NCBI RefSeq assembly: GCF_001905795.1
Contig: NZ_LIXJ01000002.1
Span: 507,853 to 571,852 of the forward strand
Origin: Streptomyces sp. CB01580
Lineage (GTDB): Bacteria > Actinomycetota > Actinomycetes > Streptomycetales > Streptomycetaceae
Direction: 5' to 3'
Length of the DNA: 64,000 bases
The position numbers were made by a program, and so were the translations under genes. Positions 53,389 to 61,580 of this stretch are shown one piece after another. The first letter of the stretch is position 1. Each line of letters opens with the position of its first letter. The notes under the pieces are model-generated. The model was not told the DNA's origin, searched no databases, and worked only from the letters and a program-made list of their open reading frames with translations.

Positions 53389-55071
53389 GTGGAAAGAGTC
53401 GCGAAGGGCCTCACCGAGGCGAATCTCAGGGCGCTGGCGGGCACCCGTTCCTTCGAGCGCGGGACCGGATATCTCGATGCGGTGTCCGGGATCGAGGTCG
53501 GTGACGATGGTGCCACCGCGACCATCCACGGCACGGAGCGGTACGAGGTGGAACTGACGCTGGACGGACCTCGCGGACTGTCCGGCGAGTGCGACTGCCC
53601 GTACGGCCTGGAAGGCAACTTCTGCAAACACCTGGTCGCACTCGGCCTGAGCCTGCTCGCCCGGTCGGCGAGCCTGCCGAAGCAGCGGAAGGCGGCCCGG
53701 AGCCGGGCGCAGACCCTCGACGCCTGGCTGTCCGACCTGTCCAAGGAAGAGCTGCTGGAACTCGTACGGGACCGGATCGCCGAGGACCGGCAGTTCCGGC
53801 GCCGACTGGAACTGCGGGTCGCGAGCAGCCGAGGGGACCTGGCCTGGGCCCGGTCCCGGATCCGTGAGCTGCTCGACATCGGTCCTTTCGCCCAGTACGG
53901 CTACGTCGAGTACGCCGCCGCCCGTGCCTACGCCGATCAGGCCGGACAGGCGGCGTCCGCGATCGGGGAACTGACCGGCTCCGGCCGGGCCGCCGACGCG
54001 ATCCCCCTGGCGCGGGAGGCCATCCGGCTGCTGGCCGGGGCGGCGGAGAACGTCGACGACTCCGACGGATGGCTCGGGCAGGTCGGCGCCGCCCTCGCCG
54101 ACGCCCACCACGACGCATGCCGCGCGGCCGACCCCGACCCGGAGGAACTCGCGCACTGGCTCGTCGAGCACGCGCTCCACGACGACGGCGACTTCACGGA
54201 CATCGATCCGCTCGACTACGAGGACGTTCTCGGTGAGCAGGGGATGACGGCCCTGCGGAGACACGCGGTGGAGGCCTGGCGGTCCAACCGCACCGGCTGG
54301 GCGGAGAAGTACCTGATGGAACGTCTGGCCAAGGCGGGAGGCGACGCGGACATGGTGATCGCCGTGCACGCGGCCGACCTCGCCCCGGACGGCTCCACCC
54401 ACCTGACCATCGCCCGGGAACTGGACACCGCGGGACGGCCCGCGGAGGCCCTGGAGTGGGCGGAACGCGGCATCCGCGACAGCGAGGAGGCCGCCGACCT
54501 GGACGCCGCCCTCGTCGACTATCTCGCCGACCGCTACACACAGGCGGACCGGCTCGCCGACGCCGTCGCCCTGCGCCGCGACCACTTCGACGCCCACCGC
54601 ACCCTGTCGGCCTACCAGCACCTGCGCGCCGCCGCCCGGACCGCCGACCGCTGGCCGCCCGAGCGCGAGCGCGCCCTGGTCCTGCTGCGCGCGGACGCCG
54701 AACGACGGCCGGGGAGCCACAGCGTTTCCGTCCTGGTCGACGCCCTGCTCGACGACAAGGACATCGACGCCGCCTGGCAGGCCGCCACCGAAACCGGCGC
54801 CCATGACCGCCAGTGGCTCGCCCTCGCCGACCACGCCCGCCCCGACCGCCCCTCCGACGCCCTCGACGTCTACCTGCGCCTGGCCGAACCGCTCACCCGG
54901 CAGACGGGCAACGCGCTCTACGAACGGCTCGTCGGCCTGCTGCTCAGCATGCGCGACTGCCACCGTCGCCTGGACACACCGAACGAGTTCACCGCGTACG
55001 TGACCGCCCTGCGCACCACCCAGAGACGCAAGCGCAACCTGATGCGGCTGATGGACGAGCACGGGCTCTGA
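53389..55071 (+). CDS. SWIM zinc-finger protein
   Basis: About 560 residues. Near the N-terminus (about residues 65-85) is a SWIM finger, CDCPYGLEGNFCKHLVALGL (C-x-C...C-x-H). The rest is helical, TPR/HEAT-like, with Arg/Asp-rich repeats. SWIM domains bind DNA or proteins. GTG 53389 follows GGAGC; the frame is open far upstream, across the divergent GTPase promoter, so the exact start is uncertain. Function unknown; similar proteins are common in actinobacteria. Confidence 0.75.
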   Translation: MERVAKGLTEANLRALAGTRSFERGTGYLDAVSGIEVGDDGATATIHGTERYEVELTLDGPRGLSGECDCPYGLEGNFCKHLVALGLSLLARSASLPKQRKAARSRAQTLDAWLSDLSKEELLELVRDRIAEDRQFRRRLELRVASSRGDLAWARSRIRELLDIGPFAQYGYVEYAAARAYADQAGQAASAIGELTGSGRAADAIPLAREAIRLLAGAAENVDDSDGWLGQVGAALADAHHDACRAADPDPEELAHWLVEHALHDDGDFTDIDPLDYEDVLGEQGMTALRRHAVEAWRSNRTGWAEKYLMERLAKAGGDADMVIAVHAADLAPDGSTHLTIARELDTAGRPAEALEWAERGIRDSEEAADLDAALVDYLADRYTQADRLADAVALRRDHFDAHRTLSAYQHLRAAARTADRWPPERERALVLLRADAERRPGSHSVSVLVDALLDDKDIDAAWQAATETGAHDRQWLALADHARPDRPSDALDVYLRLAEPLTRQTGNALYERLVGLLLSMRDCHRRLDTPNEFTAYVTALRTTQRRKRNLMRLMDEHGL

Positions 55072-55222
55072 GCCGGGCTCGGGTGGGGCCGCACCGGCTG
55101 GTCGCACTGGCTGCGGACCGGCCTCGGGGCGGGCCGCACCAGCCCGTCGCACAAATTCGGCGAGTCCAGGGCGCCCGTGGACCAAAGTGGCGCACACCGA
55201 CCACATGGGGGAGGCGCGGCAC

Positions 55223-55838
55223 GTGGAGCCACTGCGGGACGACGACCCGAAGGAGATCGGCGGATTCGCCTTTCCTGTCCGAGGCCGAGAGCCTCCGCAC
55301 CGTCTACGGGCCGTTCGTCGCGGCCTTCGTGGGGGCCGATGCCGATGCCGACCGGCCGTGGATCGCCGTGGAGCACGTCCCCGGGCCGGATCTTCGCACC
55401 TTTGTCAGCGCACCCGGCCCGCTCCCGCTCGCCGAAACCGCCGGCCTCGGGGCGCTGTTGGCCGAGGGCCTCGGCACCGTGCACGAGGCCGGACTGCAGC
55501 ACCGGGATCTGAAGCCGCAGAACATCCTGCCCTCCCGGTACGGCCCCAAGGTGATCGACTTCGGGCTCGCCGTACTCGCGGAACGCCGGACCACTTTGAC
55601 GGCGGCCGGCTTCGTCGTCGGGTCGGTGCTGTGCATGCCGCCGGAACAGGCCCGGGGCGAGCACCGGTTGGACCGGGCGGCCGATGTCTGCGCGTTGGGC
55701 GCGGTGCTGGACGGCAGGAAGGGCGAACAGGGCGTCCTCATCGGCACGATGTACCGCTTCAAGGGGCTGGAGTACCGCTGCCTGATCACCGCCGGCGCGG
55801 CCGAGGGACTCGTGCGCCGGTCGTCGGTCGACGTCTGA
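55223..55838 (+). pseudogene. Ser/Thr kinase pseudogene with a helicase-like tail
   Basis: GTG 55223, with GGGGAGG upstream, opens the familiar kinase start (VEPLRDDDPKEIGGF) but after 15 codons the frame is lost. A second frame then carries the rest of a kinase from the middle of the N-lobe: HRDLKPQN, a DFG (KVIDFGLAV) and a GSVLCMPPEQARG activation segment. The ATP-binding loop and Lys are deleted. About residue 170 of this frame the kinase stops and a tail GTMYRFKGLEYRCLITAGA appears, resembling motif V/VI of UvrD-type helicases. Two gene fragments appear joined by deletion. Not expected to be active. Confidence 0.75.
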
Positions 55839-55846
55839 GACGGGCC

Positions 55847-55877
55847 GGAGGGAGCGCCGTTCCACGGCGCTCCCTCC
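55847..55877 (+). terminator. perfect hairpin after the kinase pseudogene
   Basis: GGAGGGAGCGCCG (55847-55859) and CGGCGCTCCCTCC (55865-55877) around a TTCCA loop, nine bases past the stop. Probably the original terminator of one of the fused genes. The following 280 bp to 56157 hold no gene. Confidence 0.8.
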
Positions 55878-56157
55878 GCCGTCACGGTGGCCCCATGGGC
55901 CAGTCCGCGACGCGGCTGCACGTGCACCAGCTTGTCGCCGACCTTTCAACACGCCTCCCTTGATGAAGAGGCATCAGGCCCCGGGCCGACGAGTCTGCGA
56001 GGCGGTTCGCCCCGCACATGTCCGTACGGCGCGAGTGCGCGGGACCGGACATTGAGGATGCTGTCTGTCTGCCTGACGGCGTCGACGTCGCAGGTCGAAG
56101 TCTTGCCGGACCGAGCGGTCGCGGCCGATGAGGCCGTGCGTGTCGGCAGGTATGACA

Positions 56158-56193
56158 AAGGCCCTGAATCGCATTTCCGTGGTTCAGGGCCTT
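56158..56193 (-). terminator. hairpin beside the left att site (ancestral tRNA terminator)
   Basis: AAGGCCCTGAA (56158-56168) and TTCAGGGCCTT (56183-56193) pair perfectly. It lies 19 bases beyond the truncated tRNA-Arg copy, as a tRNA terminator would. I infer that this was the chromosomal terminator of the tRNA before the element integrated. Confidence 0.7.
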
Positions 56194-56211
56194 GGCGCCT
56201 TCTTCGAGGTG

Positions 56212-56249
56212 CCCCGGCAGGATTCGAACCTGCGCACACGGCTCCGGAG
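56212..56249. repeat. attL: truncated copy of the tRNA-Arg 3' half
   Basis: Begins CCCCGGCAGGATTCGAACC and ends at GGCTCCGGAG, identical over 38 bases to 58252-58289. It covers the acceptor/T-arm to the anticodon loop. One C of the acceptor stem is missing just outside, and the 5' half of the tRNA is absent, so it is not a tRNA. GTAACGTTAC, a perfect palindrome, follows at 56265-56274. Confidence 0.8.
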
Positions 56250-56310
56250 AGCCCTGTTGTTCTGCGTAACGTTACTGGTCACGCCGCGTTTTTGATCATT
56301 AGAGCGGAGC

Positions 56311-56331
56311 CTGTCCACGAACAGTCCACGG
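56311..56331 (+). repeat. arm-type repeat near attL
   Basis: A 21-base sequence starting CTGTCCACGAACAG, holding two direct GTCCACG words 11 bases apart. It matches 58124-58144 at 20 of 21 positions in the same orientation. Position and structure fit integrase arm-type binding sites (inference). Confidence 0.55.
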
Positions 56332-56407
56332 CGTTCAAAGCGGCTTGGAGGGCGCGCTTGTTGCCGAAAGAGCCACACAGGCGCCCTCATCTCGGCATGC
56401 TTGACCC

Positions 56408-56689
56408 ATGACTCGCCGCAACGCGACCCAAGACTTCATGGCGCACAACCAGGCCATGATGCACACGTACTGCCATCAGCTGGCAGCGACATGGTTCGAA
56501 CTGCATCCGGAGGCCACAGCCGCGGAGTTGGTGGAGTTCTTGAGGGAACAGGCGGAGAAAGCCCAGACTGTCGCTGCCGAGGTCTATGTAGCCAAGGAAA
56601 ACATGACCATGGACGAGGCGATGGAGTTTCAGGTGCGCCACTACGACTACCGAGACATGATGCGTCGAGAACTGTCAGTAAACGGCTGA
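56408..56689 (+). CDS. hypothetical protein of the tRNA-Arg element
   Basis: 93 residues, helical, Met/Glu-rich, with no recognised motif and GC content below the genome level. No clear ribosome site; TGCTTGACCC precedes the ATG. It ends two bases before the stop of the convergent IS630-type fragment. Function unknown; probably element cargo. Confidence 0.55.
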   Translation: MTRRNATQDFMAHNQAMMHTYCHQLAATWFELHPEATAAELVEFLREQAEKAQTVAAEVYVAKENMTMDEAMEFQVRHYDYRDMMRRELSVNG

Positions 56690-56691
56690 GG

Positions 56692-57033
56692 TCAGACGAT
56701 CTTCTTGATCTCGCGCCGCTCGGGCAGGGTGAACGTCCTGGGCCGACCGCCCTTGTACTTCGGATACAGGGAGTCGAAGCCGTCGGTGTTGAAGTTGTGG
56801 ATCACATCGCGGACCCGGTCATCGCTGGTGAACGTCACTTCGGCGATCTTCGCGACCGGCATGCCCTGCGCGGACAGCAGGATCATCTGGGCCCGCCGCC
56901 AGGTCACCACCGACCCGGTGCCCCGGCGGATGATCCGCAGCAGGCGCCGCCCCTCGTCGTCATCGATCTCGCGGACGCGTACTTGCTCAGCCACCAGCAC
57001 AGCTTCCTGCCGCGCGCTGCCGACGATGGTCAT
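56692..57033 (-). pseudogene. IS630-family transposase, N-terminal fragment
   Basis: 113 residues covering only the helix-turn-helix region (RRAQMILLSAQGMPVAKIAEVTF; FDSLYPKYKGGRPRTFTLPERREIKKI). A full IS630 transposase is about 340-380 residues; the DDE domain is missing. Its ATG overlaps the VOC gene stop (ATGA), suggesting fusion by insertion/deletion. It might act as a small HTH protein but is most simply a relic. No terminal repeats of the insertion sequence are visible. Confidence 0.75.
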
Positions 57034-57362
57034 TCCGTCGGCGTGCCGATCCGCAGTCGGTTGCCGTCGGGGTCGCGCAGCTCAATCTCACGCGCCCACG
57101 GAGCATCCTTCGCCTGCACACCGAACTCGGAGGCGATGGCCTCGACATCACGAACACGGAGGTAGACCAACGTGTCGGGACGGGCATCGCCCTTGTGCTC
57201 CGACAAGAACAACCGCACCCCGCCCCGGGCGACCTCGATGAACGCGGGAAGTCCCGGCTCGAAGCGGTGTTCCCACTGCTTGACGAAGCCCAGCCGCTCG
57301 TACCAAGCGACAGCCGCCGCAGCGTCCTCGACGCGAAGAATGGGAATGACTTCTTCGTCCAT
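57030..57362 (-). CDS. VOC/glyoxalase-bleomycin resistance family protein
   Basis: 110 residues, one vicinal-oxygen-chelate fold (betaalphabetabetabeta x2): EEVIPILRVEDAAAAVAWYERLGF at the start and IELRDPDGNRLRIGTP at the end. Members bind or modify antibiotics such as bleomycin, or metals. The ligand is not predictable. It is read together with the IS630 fragment by overlap; GNAT lies upstream on the same strand (48 bp gap). Confidence 0.85.
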   Translation of the reverse strand: MDEEVIPILRVEDAAAAVAWYERLGFVKQWEHRFEPGLPAFIEVARGGVRLFLSEHKGDARPDTLVYLRVRDVEAIASEFGVQAKDAPWAREIELRDPDGNRLRIGTPTE

Positions 57363-57410
57363 GGAGTCATCGTCGCAGACCGCCCAGGGCGAACGTTGCC
57401 TGATGCGGTA

Positions 57411-57908
57411 CTAGGGGTGATCGCTTTCCGTATGAGCTCGCCGAGTGGGGAAGGTGAGCCGCAGAACGATCTCGCCGTCGTCGATCTCCCCGGTGGGCTC
57501 GAACCCGAACTTCTGATAGAAGGGCCACGGTTCGCCGTCGCCGGGCTCGTAGCTGGTCAGCAGCTCGGTGGCGCCGTCCGCGCGAACCAGGGTGGCGATC
57601 TGCGTGAGCGCCTCTCGGCCGATCCCTCGCCCCTGGTACCGCTTGTCGACGAGGAGGCGCCAGATGAAGTGCCGCCCTTTGTAAGGACCAGCCGGCGGCT
57701 TCCACGACAGCATCACGAAGCCGACTGGCTCGTCGTCGCGGTACAGGGCGCGGTACCAGGGATTGGCCTCCGGTTTCTTTGTCGCCTCCTTGAGCGACTT
57801 GGACACGGAGGCGACGAACTGCTTCTGGTCACGTCGGACGCGGAGGGCACGAACGGCATCCCGGTTGTCTTCGGTGATCTCCCTCAGGTACACGCCTGGG
57901 GACCTCAT
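57411..57908 (-). CDS. GNAT-family N-acetyltransferase
   Basis: 165 residues. The acetyl-CoA binding motif A is LLVDKRYQGRGIGREAL, with the preceding strand GRHFIWRL and the C-terminal FYQKFGFEPTGEI typical of GNAT enzymes acting on small amines or antibiotics. Substrate unknown. It and the VOC gene are typical accessory cargo. Confidence 0.87.
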   Translation of the reverse strand: MRSPGVYLREITEDNRDAVRALRVRRDQKQFVASVSKSLKEATKKPEANPWYRALYRDDEPVGFVMLSWKPPAGPYKGRHFIWRLLVDKRYQGRGIGREALTQIATLVRADGATELLTSYEPGDGEPWPFYQKFGFEPTGEIDDGEIVLRLTFPTRRAHTESDHP

Positions 57909-58123
57909 GTCACACCCCTTCCTGCATCCGGCAGCTGTGCCATCCGGGCCGACGTGAAGAGCCGCCGCCGTGCGGCAGTCCGTTGTGTGTACGCAATATC
58001 AAGGACGTCAGGTTGGACGTCTTCGCAGCGTATTCGCCGCAGCGGATCTGGAGCGGGACTGGCACGCCGGGCTGTGTCCGCGTCCGAAGTAGCTGCTTTG
58101 ACCTGGGCAGACGCTCCAAGATC
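57909..58123. other. non-coding stretch inside the tRNA-Arg element
   Basis: No convincing ORF; frames here are short or interrupted. GC content is lower than around. It is where an integrase or excisionase gene would be expected next to attR, but no tyrosine- or serine-recombinase motif can be read. Confidence 0.5.
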
Positions 58124-58144
58124 CTGTCCACGAATAGTCCACGG
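58124..58144 (+). repeat. arm-type repeat near the tRNA end of the element
   Basis: Starts CTGTCCACGAATAG and matches 56311-56331 at 20 of 21 bases, same orientation. See that entry for interpretation. Confidence 0.55.
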
Positions 58145-58190
58145 ACCCCGACATACAGCCGCTCCAGGCGGCACACGCCTGACATACGCG

Positions 58191-58230
58191 AAGACCCCGG
58201 CCTCAGCGTTTCCGCTGGTGACGGGGTCTT
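58191..58230 (-). terminator. terminator of tRNA-Arg supplied by the element
   Basis: AAGACCCCG (58191-58199) and CGGGGTCTT (58222-58230) pair perfectly, with an inner CAGCG/CGCTG stem. It begins 19 bases beyond the tRNA 3' end on the minus strand. Since it lies inside the element, it replaced the ancestral terminator now at 56158-56193. Confidence 0.75.
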
Positions 58231-58248
58231 TGGGCACCTCATGCAAGG

Positions 58249-58320
58249 TGCCCCCGGCAGGATTCGAACCTGCGCACACGGCTCCGGAGGCCGTTGCTCT
58301 ATCCCCTGAGCTACGGGGGC
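58249..58320 (-). tRNA. tRNA-Arg (anticodon CCG)
   Basis: The minus strand folds as a full tRNA: acceptor GCCCCCG/CGGGGGC, D arm GCTC...GAGC, anticodon stem ACGGC/GCCGT with loop CTCCGGA (anticodon CCG, reads CGG), T arm CAGGTTCGAATCCTG, discriminator A. CC of the CCA end is encoded. It is the intact copy, its 3' part provided by the integrated element. nrtL, an ArgRS-like gene, lies 0.7 kb away. Confidence 0.96.
58252..58289. repeat. attR: tRNA-Arg part of the 38-bp direct repeat
   Basis: Identical to 56212-56249; lies within the functional tRNA from acceptor stem to anticodon loop. Marks the tRNA-proximal boundary of the integrated element. Confidence 0.8.
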
Positions 58321-58535
58321 GTTTCGCCGTGTTGCTCGGCGACGGGAGAAACACTACCAGCTTCCACGGGGGGTCCGTGAACAGGTATTTCCGCGCTGCC
58401 GAGAGGGCCCGTGCAGGTCGGCGGGCGGGGAGGGCGGAGGGACGGCGTACATCCGGCCACGCCCGCACCACTCGTCCGGGGGCGGAAATGGGCAAAACCC
58501 GGACGCAGCCCCTACGCCGCACCTACTCTCGGAGT

Positions 58536-58970
58536 GTGTCAGGCGCGTGTGGCCGCGTGCTTGTTGTCGACGACAACAAGGTCATCCGGCAGTTGATCAG
58601 GGTCAATCTCGAGCTTGAGGGCTTCGAGGTCGTGACCGCGTCCGATGGTGTCGAGTGTCTGGATCTGGTGCATCAGGTCTGTCCCGATGTGATCACTCTC
58701 GATGTCGTCATGCCCCGGCTGGACGGTCTGCAGACCGCCACCAGATTGCGTTCCGATCCGCGGACCAGACATCTGCCCCTGGCGATCATCAGTGCCTGCA
58801 CCCCCTGCGAGGTGGACACCGGGGTCGCCGCGGGGGTGGACGCGTTCCTGGCGAAGCCCTTCGAGCCCAGTGAACTGGTTCGGCTCGTGGGGGAGTTGGC
58901 GAACCGGACGGAGCCGCCCGCGGCCGACGGCAGACAGGGGGCGGGGAGGGCGGGGAGCGCCGCCGGGTGA
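58536..58970 (+). CDS. single-domain response regulator
   Basis: 144 residues with only a receiver domain: acidic pair VLVVDDNK, phospho-acceptor Asp in VITLDVVMPRLDG, and Lys in FLAKPFEPSE. The C-terminus is a short disordered Gly/Ala tail, with no output domain. TACTCT (58523-58528) ends seven bases before GTG 58536 and there is no ribosome site, suggesting a leaderless mRNA. No kinase gene is adjacent. It may act by protein contacts, as CheY-type regulators do. Confidence 0.88.
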   Translation: MSGACGRVLVVDDNKVIRQLIRVNLELEGFEVVTASDGVECLDLVHQVCPDVITLDVVMPRLDGLQTATRLRSDPRTRHLPLAIISACTPCEVDTGVAAGVDAFLAKPFEPSELVRLVGELANRTEPPAADGRQGAGRAGSAAG

Positions 58971-59025
58971 CCGCATGGCGAAACGGGGTCGCGGGGTGGC
59001 CCCCTTCCTCCCATACGCTTGTCCT

Positions 59026-60063
59026 GTGACCCCCGCCGATCTCTCCAGGGCCGTGCTGCACGCTGTGCGTCGCGCGGTCGACGAGGACGCCTTGCGCGCG
59101 CCCGTGCCCGCGCGCGTGCGGGTGGAGCGGACCAGGCCCGGTGGGCGTGGGGACTACGCCTGTGCCGTCGCCCTCCAGCTGGCCCGGCCCGCCGCGCTGC
59201 CGGCCAGGGACGTCGCCGAGATCATCCGCGAGCGGGTGCGGGGCGTGCCGGGGATCGGCGCGGTCGAGGTCACGGGGCCCGGCTTCCTGAACTTCCGCCT
59301 GCTGGACGGTGCCGACCGGATCGGCGCGCTCGTCCGGGACATCGCGAGGAGCGGCCGGGAGTACGGGCACGGGCACGCCCTCGCCGGTACGACCGTGTCC
59401 TTCGCGCCCGTCGAGGAGGTGCGCGCCCTGGTCGTCGCCGAGGCCGTCGAGCGGCTGCTACGGGCCCAGGGAGCGACCGTGGGCGCGCGGGCCGCGGGTG
59501 GGGAGGCGCTGCACGTGATGCCGGTGCCCGCCGCCGACCGCGATCTCTTCGCGCGGCTCGGGAACGACGCCGCGCGCTGGGCGCTGCTGCGGGCCGCCCC
59601 GCACGACCGTCCCCAGGACACCGGCGACGACGCGCTCCTCGCGCAGCGGGAGGGCAATCCGCTGTTCCGCGTGCGGTACGCGTACGCGCGCACCCGGGCC
59701 CTGAGCCGCAACGCCCGGCAGCTGGGGTTCACCGCCGCGTACGAGGGTCCCGGGAGTGGCGCCGGGCCAGGGGGCGCGGAGCGGGCGGAGGCCGTGACGG
59801 ACGCGCTCGCGGCGCTCCTCGCCGACCATCCCGACGTGCTCGCCGCCGCCGCTCGGCACCGGGAGCCCGACCGGATTGCCCGGCAGCTGGAGGCGGTCGC
59901 GCGGGCATTCTTCGACTTCCACGACAGCGCCCCACCGCTCCCCGTCGGTGACGAGAAACCCTCGGCCGCCCACCGTTCCCGACTCGCCCTCGCCGAGGCC
60001 GCCGGGACGGTGCTGGCAGGCGGCCTGTCCCTGCTCGGCATCAGCGCACCCGAAGTCCTCTGA
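59026..60063 (+). CDS. nrtL: ArgS-related anticodon-binding protein NrtL
   Basis: 345 residues. The N-terminal part resembles the ArgRS additional domain and the C-terminal part the DALR anticodon-binding domain (YAYARTRALSRNARQLGF). The class I catalytic core with HIGH and KMSKS is missing, so it cannot aminoacylate. Found next to lysA in many actinobacteria. TACGCT (59014-59019) ends six bases before GTG 59026, again with no ribosome site. It may bind tRNA-Arg or act in regulation; the function is not established. It starts the nrtL-lysA-hom-thrC gene order. Confidence 0.88.
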   Translation: MTPADLSRAVLHAVRRAVDEDALRAPVPARVRVERTRPGGRGDYACAVALQLARPAALPARDVAEIIRERVRGVPGIGAVEVTGPGFLNFRLLDGADRIGALVRDIARSGREYGHGHALAGTTVSFAPVEEVRALVVAEAVERLLRAQGATVGARAAGGEALHVMPVPAADRDLFARLGNDAARWALLRAAPHDRPQDTGDDALLAQREGNPLFRVRYAYARTRALSRNARQLGFTAAYEGPGSGAGPGGAERAEAVTDALAALLADHPDVLAAAARHREPDRIARQLEAVARAFFDFHDSAPPLPVGDEKPSAAHRSRLALAEAAGTVLAGGLSLLGISAPEVL

Positions 60064-60090
60064 GAGACCCGAGAGAGCAGAGCAAGCACC

Positions 60091-61482
60091 ATGAGCCGTT
60101 CCGCACATCCCGCCGGGCCCCGTCACGCCGATGTCCTGCCGGAGGGGCACTACACCGCCCCGCCCACCGACCTCAACGCCCTGGACTCCAAGGTCTGGTC
60201 CCGTACCGTCGCCCGGAACGCGGACGGCGCCGTCACCGTCGGCGGGATCGAAGTGGCGCGGCTGACCGAGGAGTTCGGCACTCCCGCCTACATCCTCGAC
60301 GAGAGCGACTTCCGGGCCCGCTGCCGGGCCTGGGCCCACGCCTTCGGGCCGGACGCCGATGTGTTCTACGCGGGGAAGGCGTTCCTGTCGCGGGCCGTCG
60401 TGCGCTGGCTCAAGGAGGAGGGCCTCAACCTCGACGTCTGCTCCGGCGGCGAGCTGACCTGCGCGCTGGACGCGGGGATGCCCGCCGAGCGCATCGCCTT
60501 CCACGGCAACAACAAGACCGTCGCGGAGATCGAGCGGGCGGTCACCGTCGGTGTCGGGCGGATCGTGCTCGACTCTTTCCAGGAGATCGCCCGCGTCGCC
60601 CACGTGGCTCAGCGGCTCGGCAAGCGGCAGCGCGTACAGATCCGGGTGACCGTGGGTGTCGAGGCGCACACGCACGAGTTCATCGCGACCGCGCACGAGG
60701 ACCAGAAGTTCGGGATCGCGCTGGCCGGGGGAGAGGCCGCCGAGGCGGTGCGACGGGCGCTCGCCCTCGACGGGCTCGAACTCATCGGAATCCACTCGCA
60801 CATCGGCTCGCAGATCTTCGACATGGCCGGCTTCGAGGTCTCCGCCCGGCGCGTGGTGGGGCTGCTCGCCGCAGTGCGCGACGAGCACGGTGTCGAACTG
60901 CCCGAGATCGACCTGGGCGGCGGGCTGGGCATCGCGTACACCTCCGACGACGACCCGCGCGAGCCGCACGAGATCGCCAAGGCGCTCGGCGACATCGTCA
61001 CCCGCGAGTGCGAGGCGGCCGGCCTCGCCACCCCGAGGATCTCCGTCGAGCCGGGGCGCGCCATCGTCGGCCCCTCCGCGTTCACGCTGTACGAGGTCGG
61101 CACCATCAAGCCCCTGGAGGGGCTGCGTACGTACGTCAGTGTCGACGGCGGCATGTCGGACAACATCCGCACCGCTCTGTACGACGCCGAGTACAGTGTG
61201 GCGCTCGTCTCCCGTGCCTCCGACGCCGAACCGATGCTCGTCCGCGTCGTCGGCAAGCACTGCGAGAGCGGCGACATCGTGGTCAGGGACGCCTTCCTGC
61301 CGTCCGACCTGGCACCCGGCGACCTGATCGCCGTGCCCGCCACCGGCGCGTACTGCCGCTCCATGGCGAGCAACTACAACCATGCCCTGCGTCCGCCCGT
61401 CGTCGCCGTGCGCGACGGGCAGGCGCGTGTGATCGTCAGGCGTGAGACGGAGGAAGATCTCCTGCGTCTCGATGTCGGCTGA
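60091..61482 (+). CDS. lysA: diaminopimelate decarboxylase
   Basis: 463 residues. The PLP Lys is in [13 protein letters not shown], and the fold-type III barrel and C-terminal motif [14 protein letters not shown] are intact. It converts meso-diaminopimelate to lysine, the last step of lysine synthesis. It starts 27 bases after nrtL, same strand. LL-DAP/lysine demand of the cell wall links it to the neighbouring aspartate-family genes. Confidence 0.96.
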   Translation: MSRSAHPAGPRHADVLPEGHYTAPPTDLNALDSKVWSRTVARNADGAVTVGGIEVARLTEEFGTPAYILDESDFRARCRAWAHAFGPDADVFYAGKAFLSRAVVRWLKEEGLNLDVCSGGELTCALDAGMPAERIAFHGNNKTVAEIERAVTVGVGRIVLDSFQEIARVAHVAQRLGKRQRVQIRVTVGVEAHTHEFIATAHEDQKFGIALAGGEAAEAVRRALALDGLELIGIHSHIGSQIFDMAGFEVSARRVVGLLAAVRDEHGVELPEIDLGGGLGIAYTSDDDPREPHEIAKALGDIVTRECEAAGLATPRISVEPGRAIVGPSAFTLYEVGTIKPLEGLRTYVSVDGGMSDNIRTALYDAEYSVALVSRASDAEPMLVRVVGKHCESGDIVVRDAFLPSDLAPGDLIAVPATGAYCRSMASNYNHALRPPVVAVRDGQARVIVRRETEEDLLRLDVG

Positions 61483-61580
61483 TGAAATAGATGTCTCAGG
61501 ATCCGGACGTATGACAGAAACTCCCGTCCGTTGAGTGAGACTGGTCCAGATATCAGAGGTTGAGGAATCGAGGTCGGATG

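Larger units (their letters stand above)
56212..58289. mobile_element. relic of an integrative element in tRNA-Arg(CCG)
   Basis: Bounded by a 38-bp perfect direct repeat made of the 3' part of tRNA-Arg (56212-56249 and 58252-58289). Inside each end lies a matching 21-bp repeat with two GTCCACG words. Contents: a small hypothetical gene, an IS630-type fragment, a VOC gene and a GNAT gene, all of lower GC. No integrase, excisionase or replication gene remains, so it is probably immobile without help. Confidence 0.75.

Noticed and set aside
56212..56249. Second tRNA-Arg gene
   Set aside because: Only the 3' part is present and the acceptor stem lacks one base; it is an att remnant.
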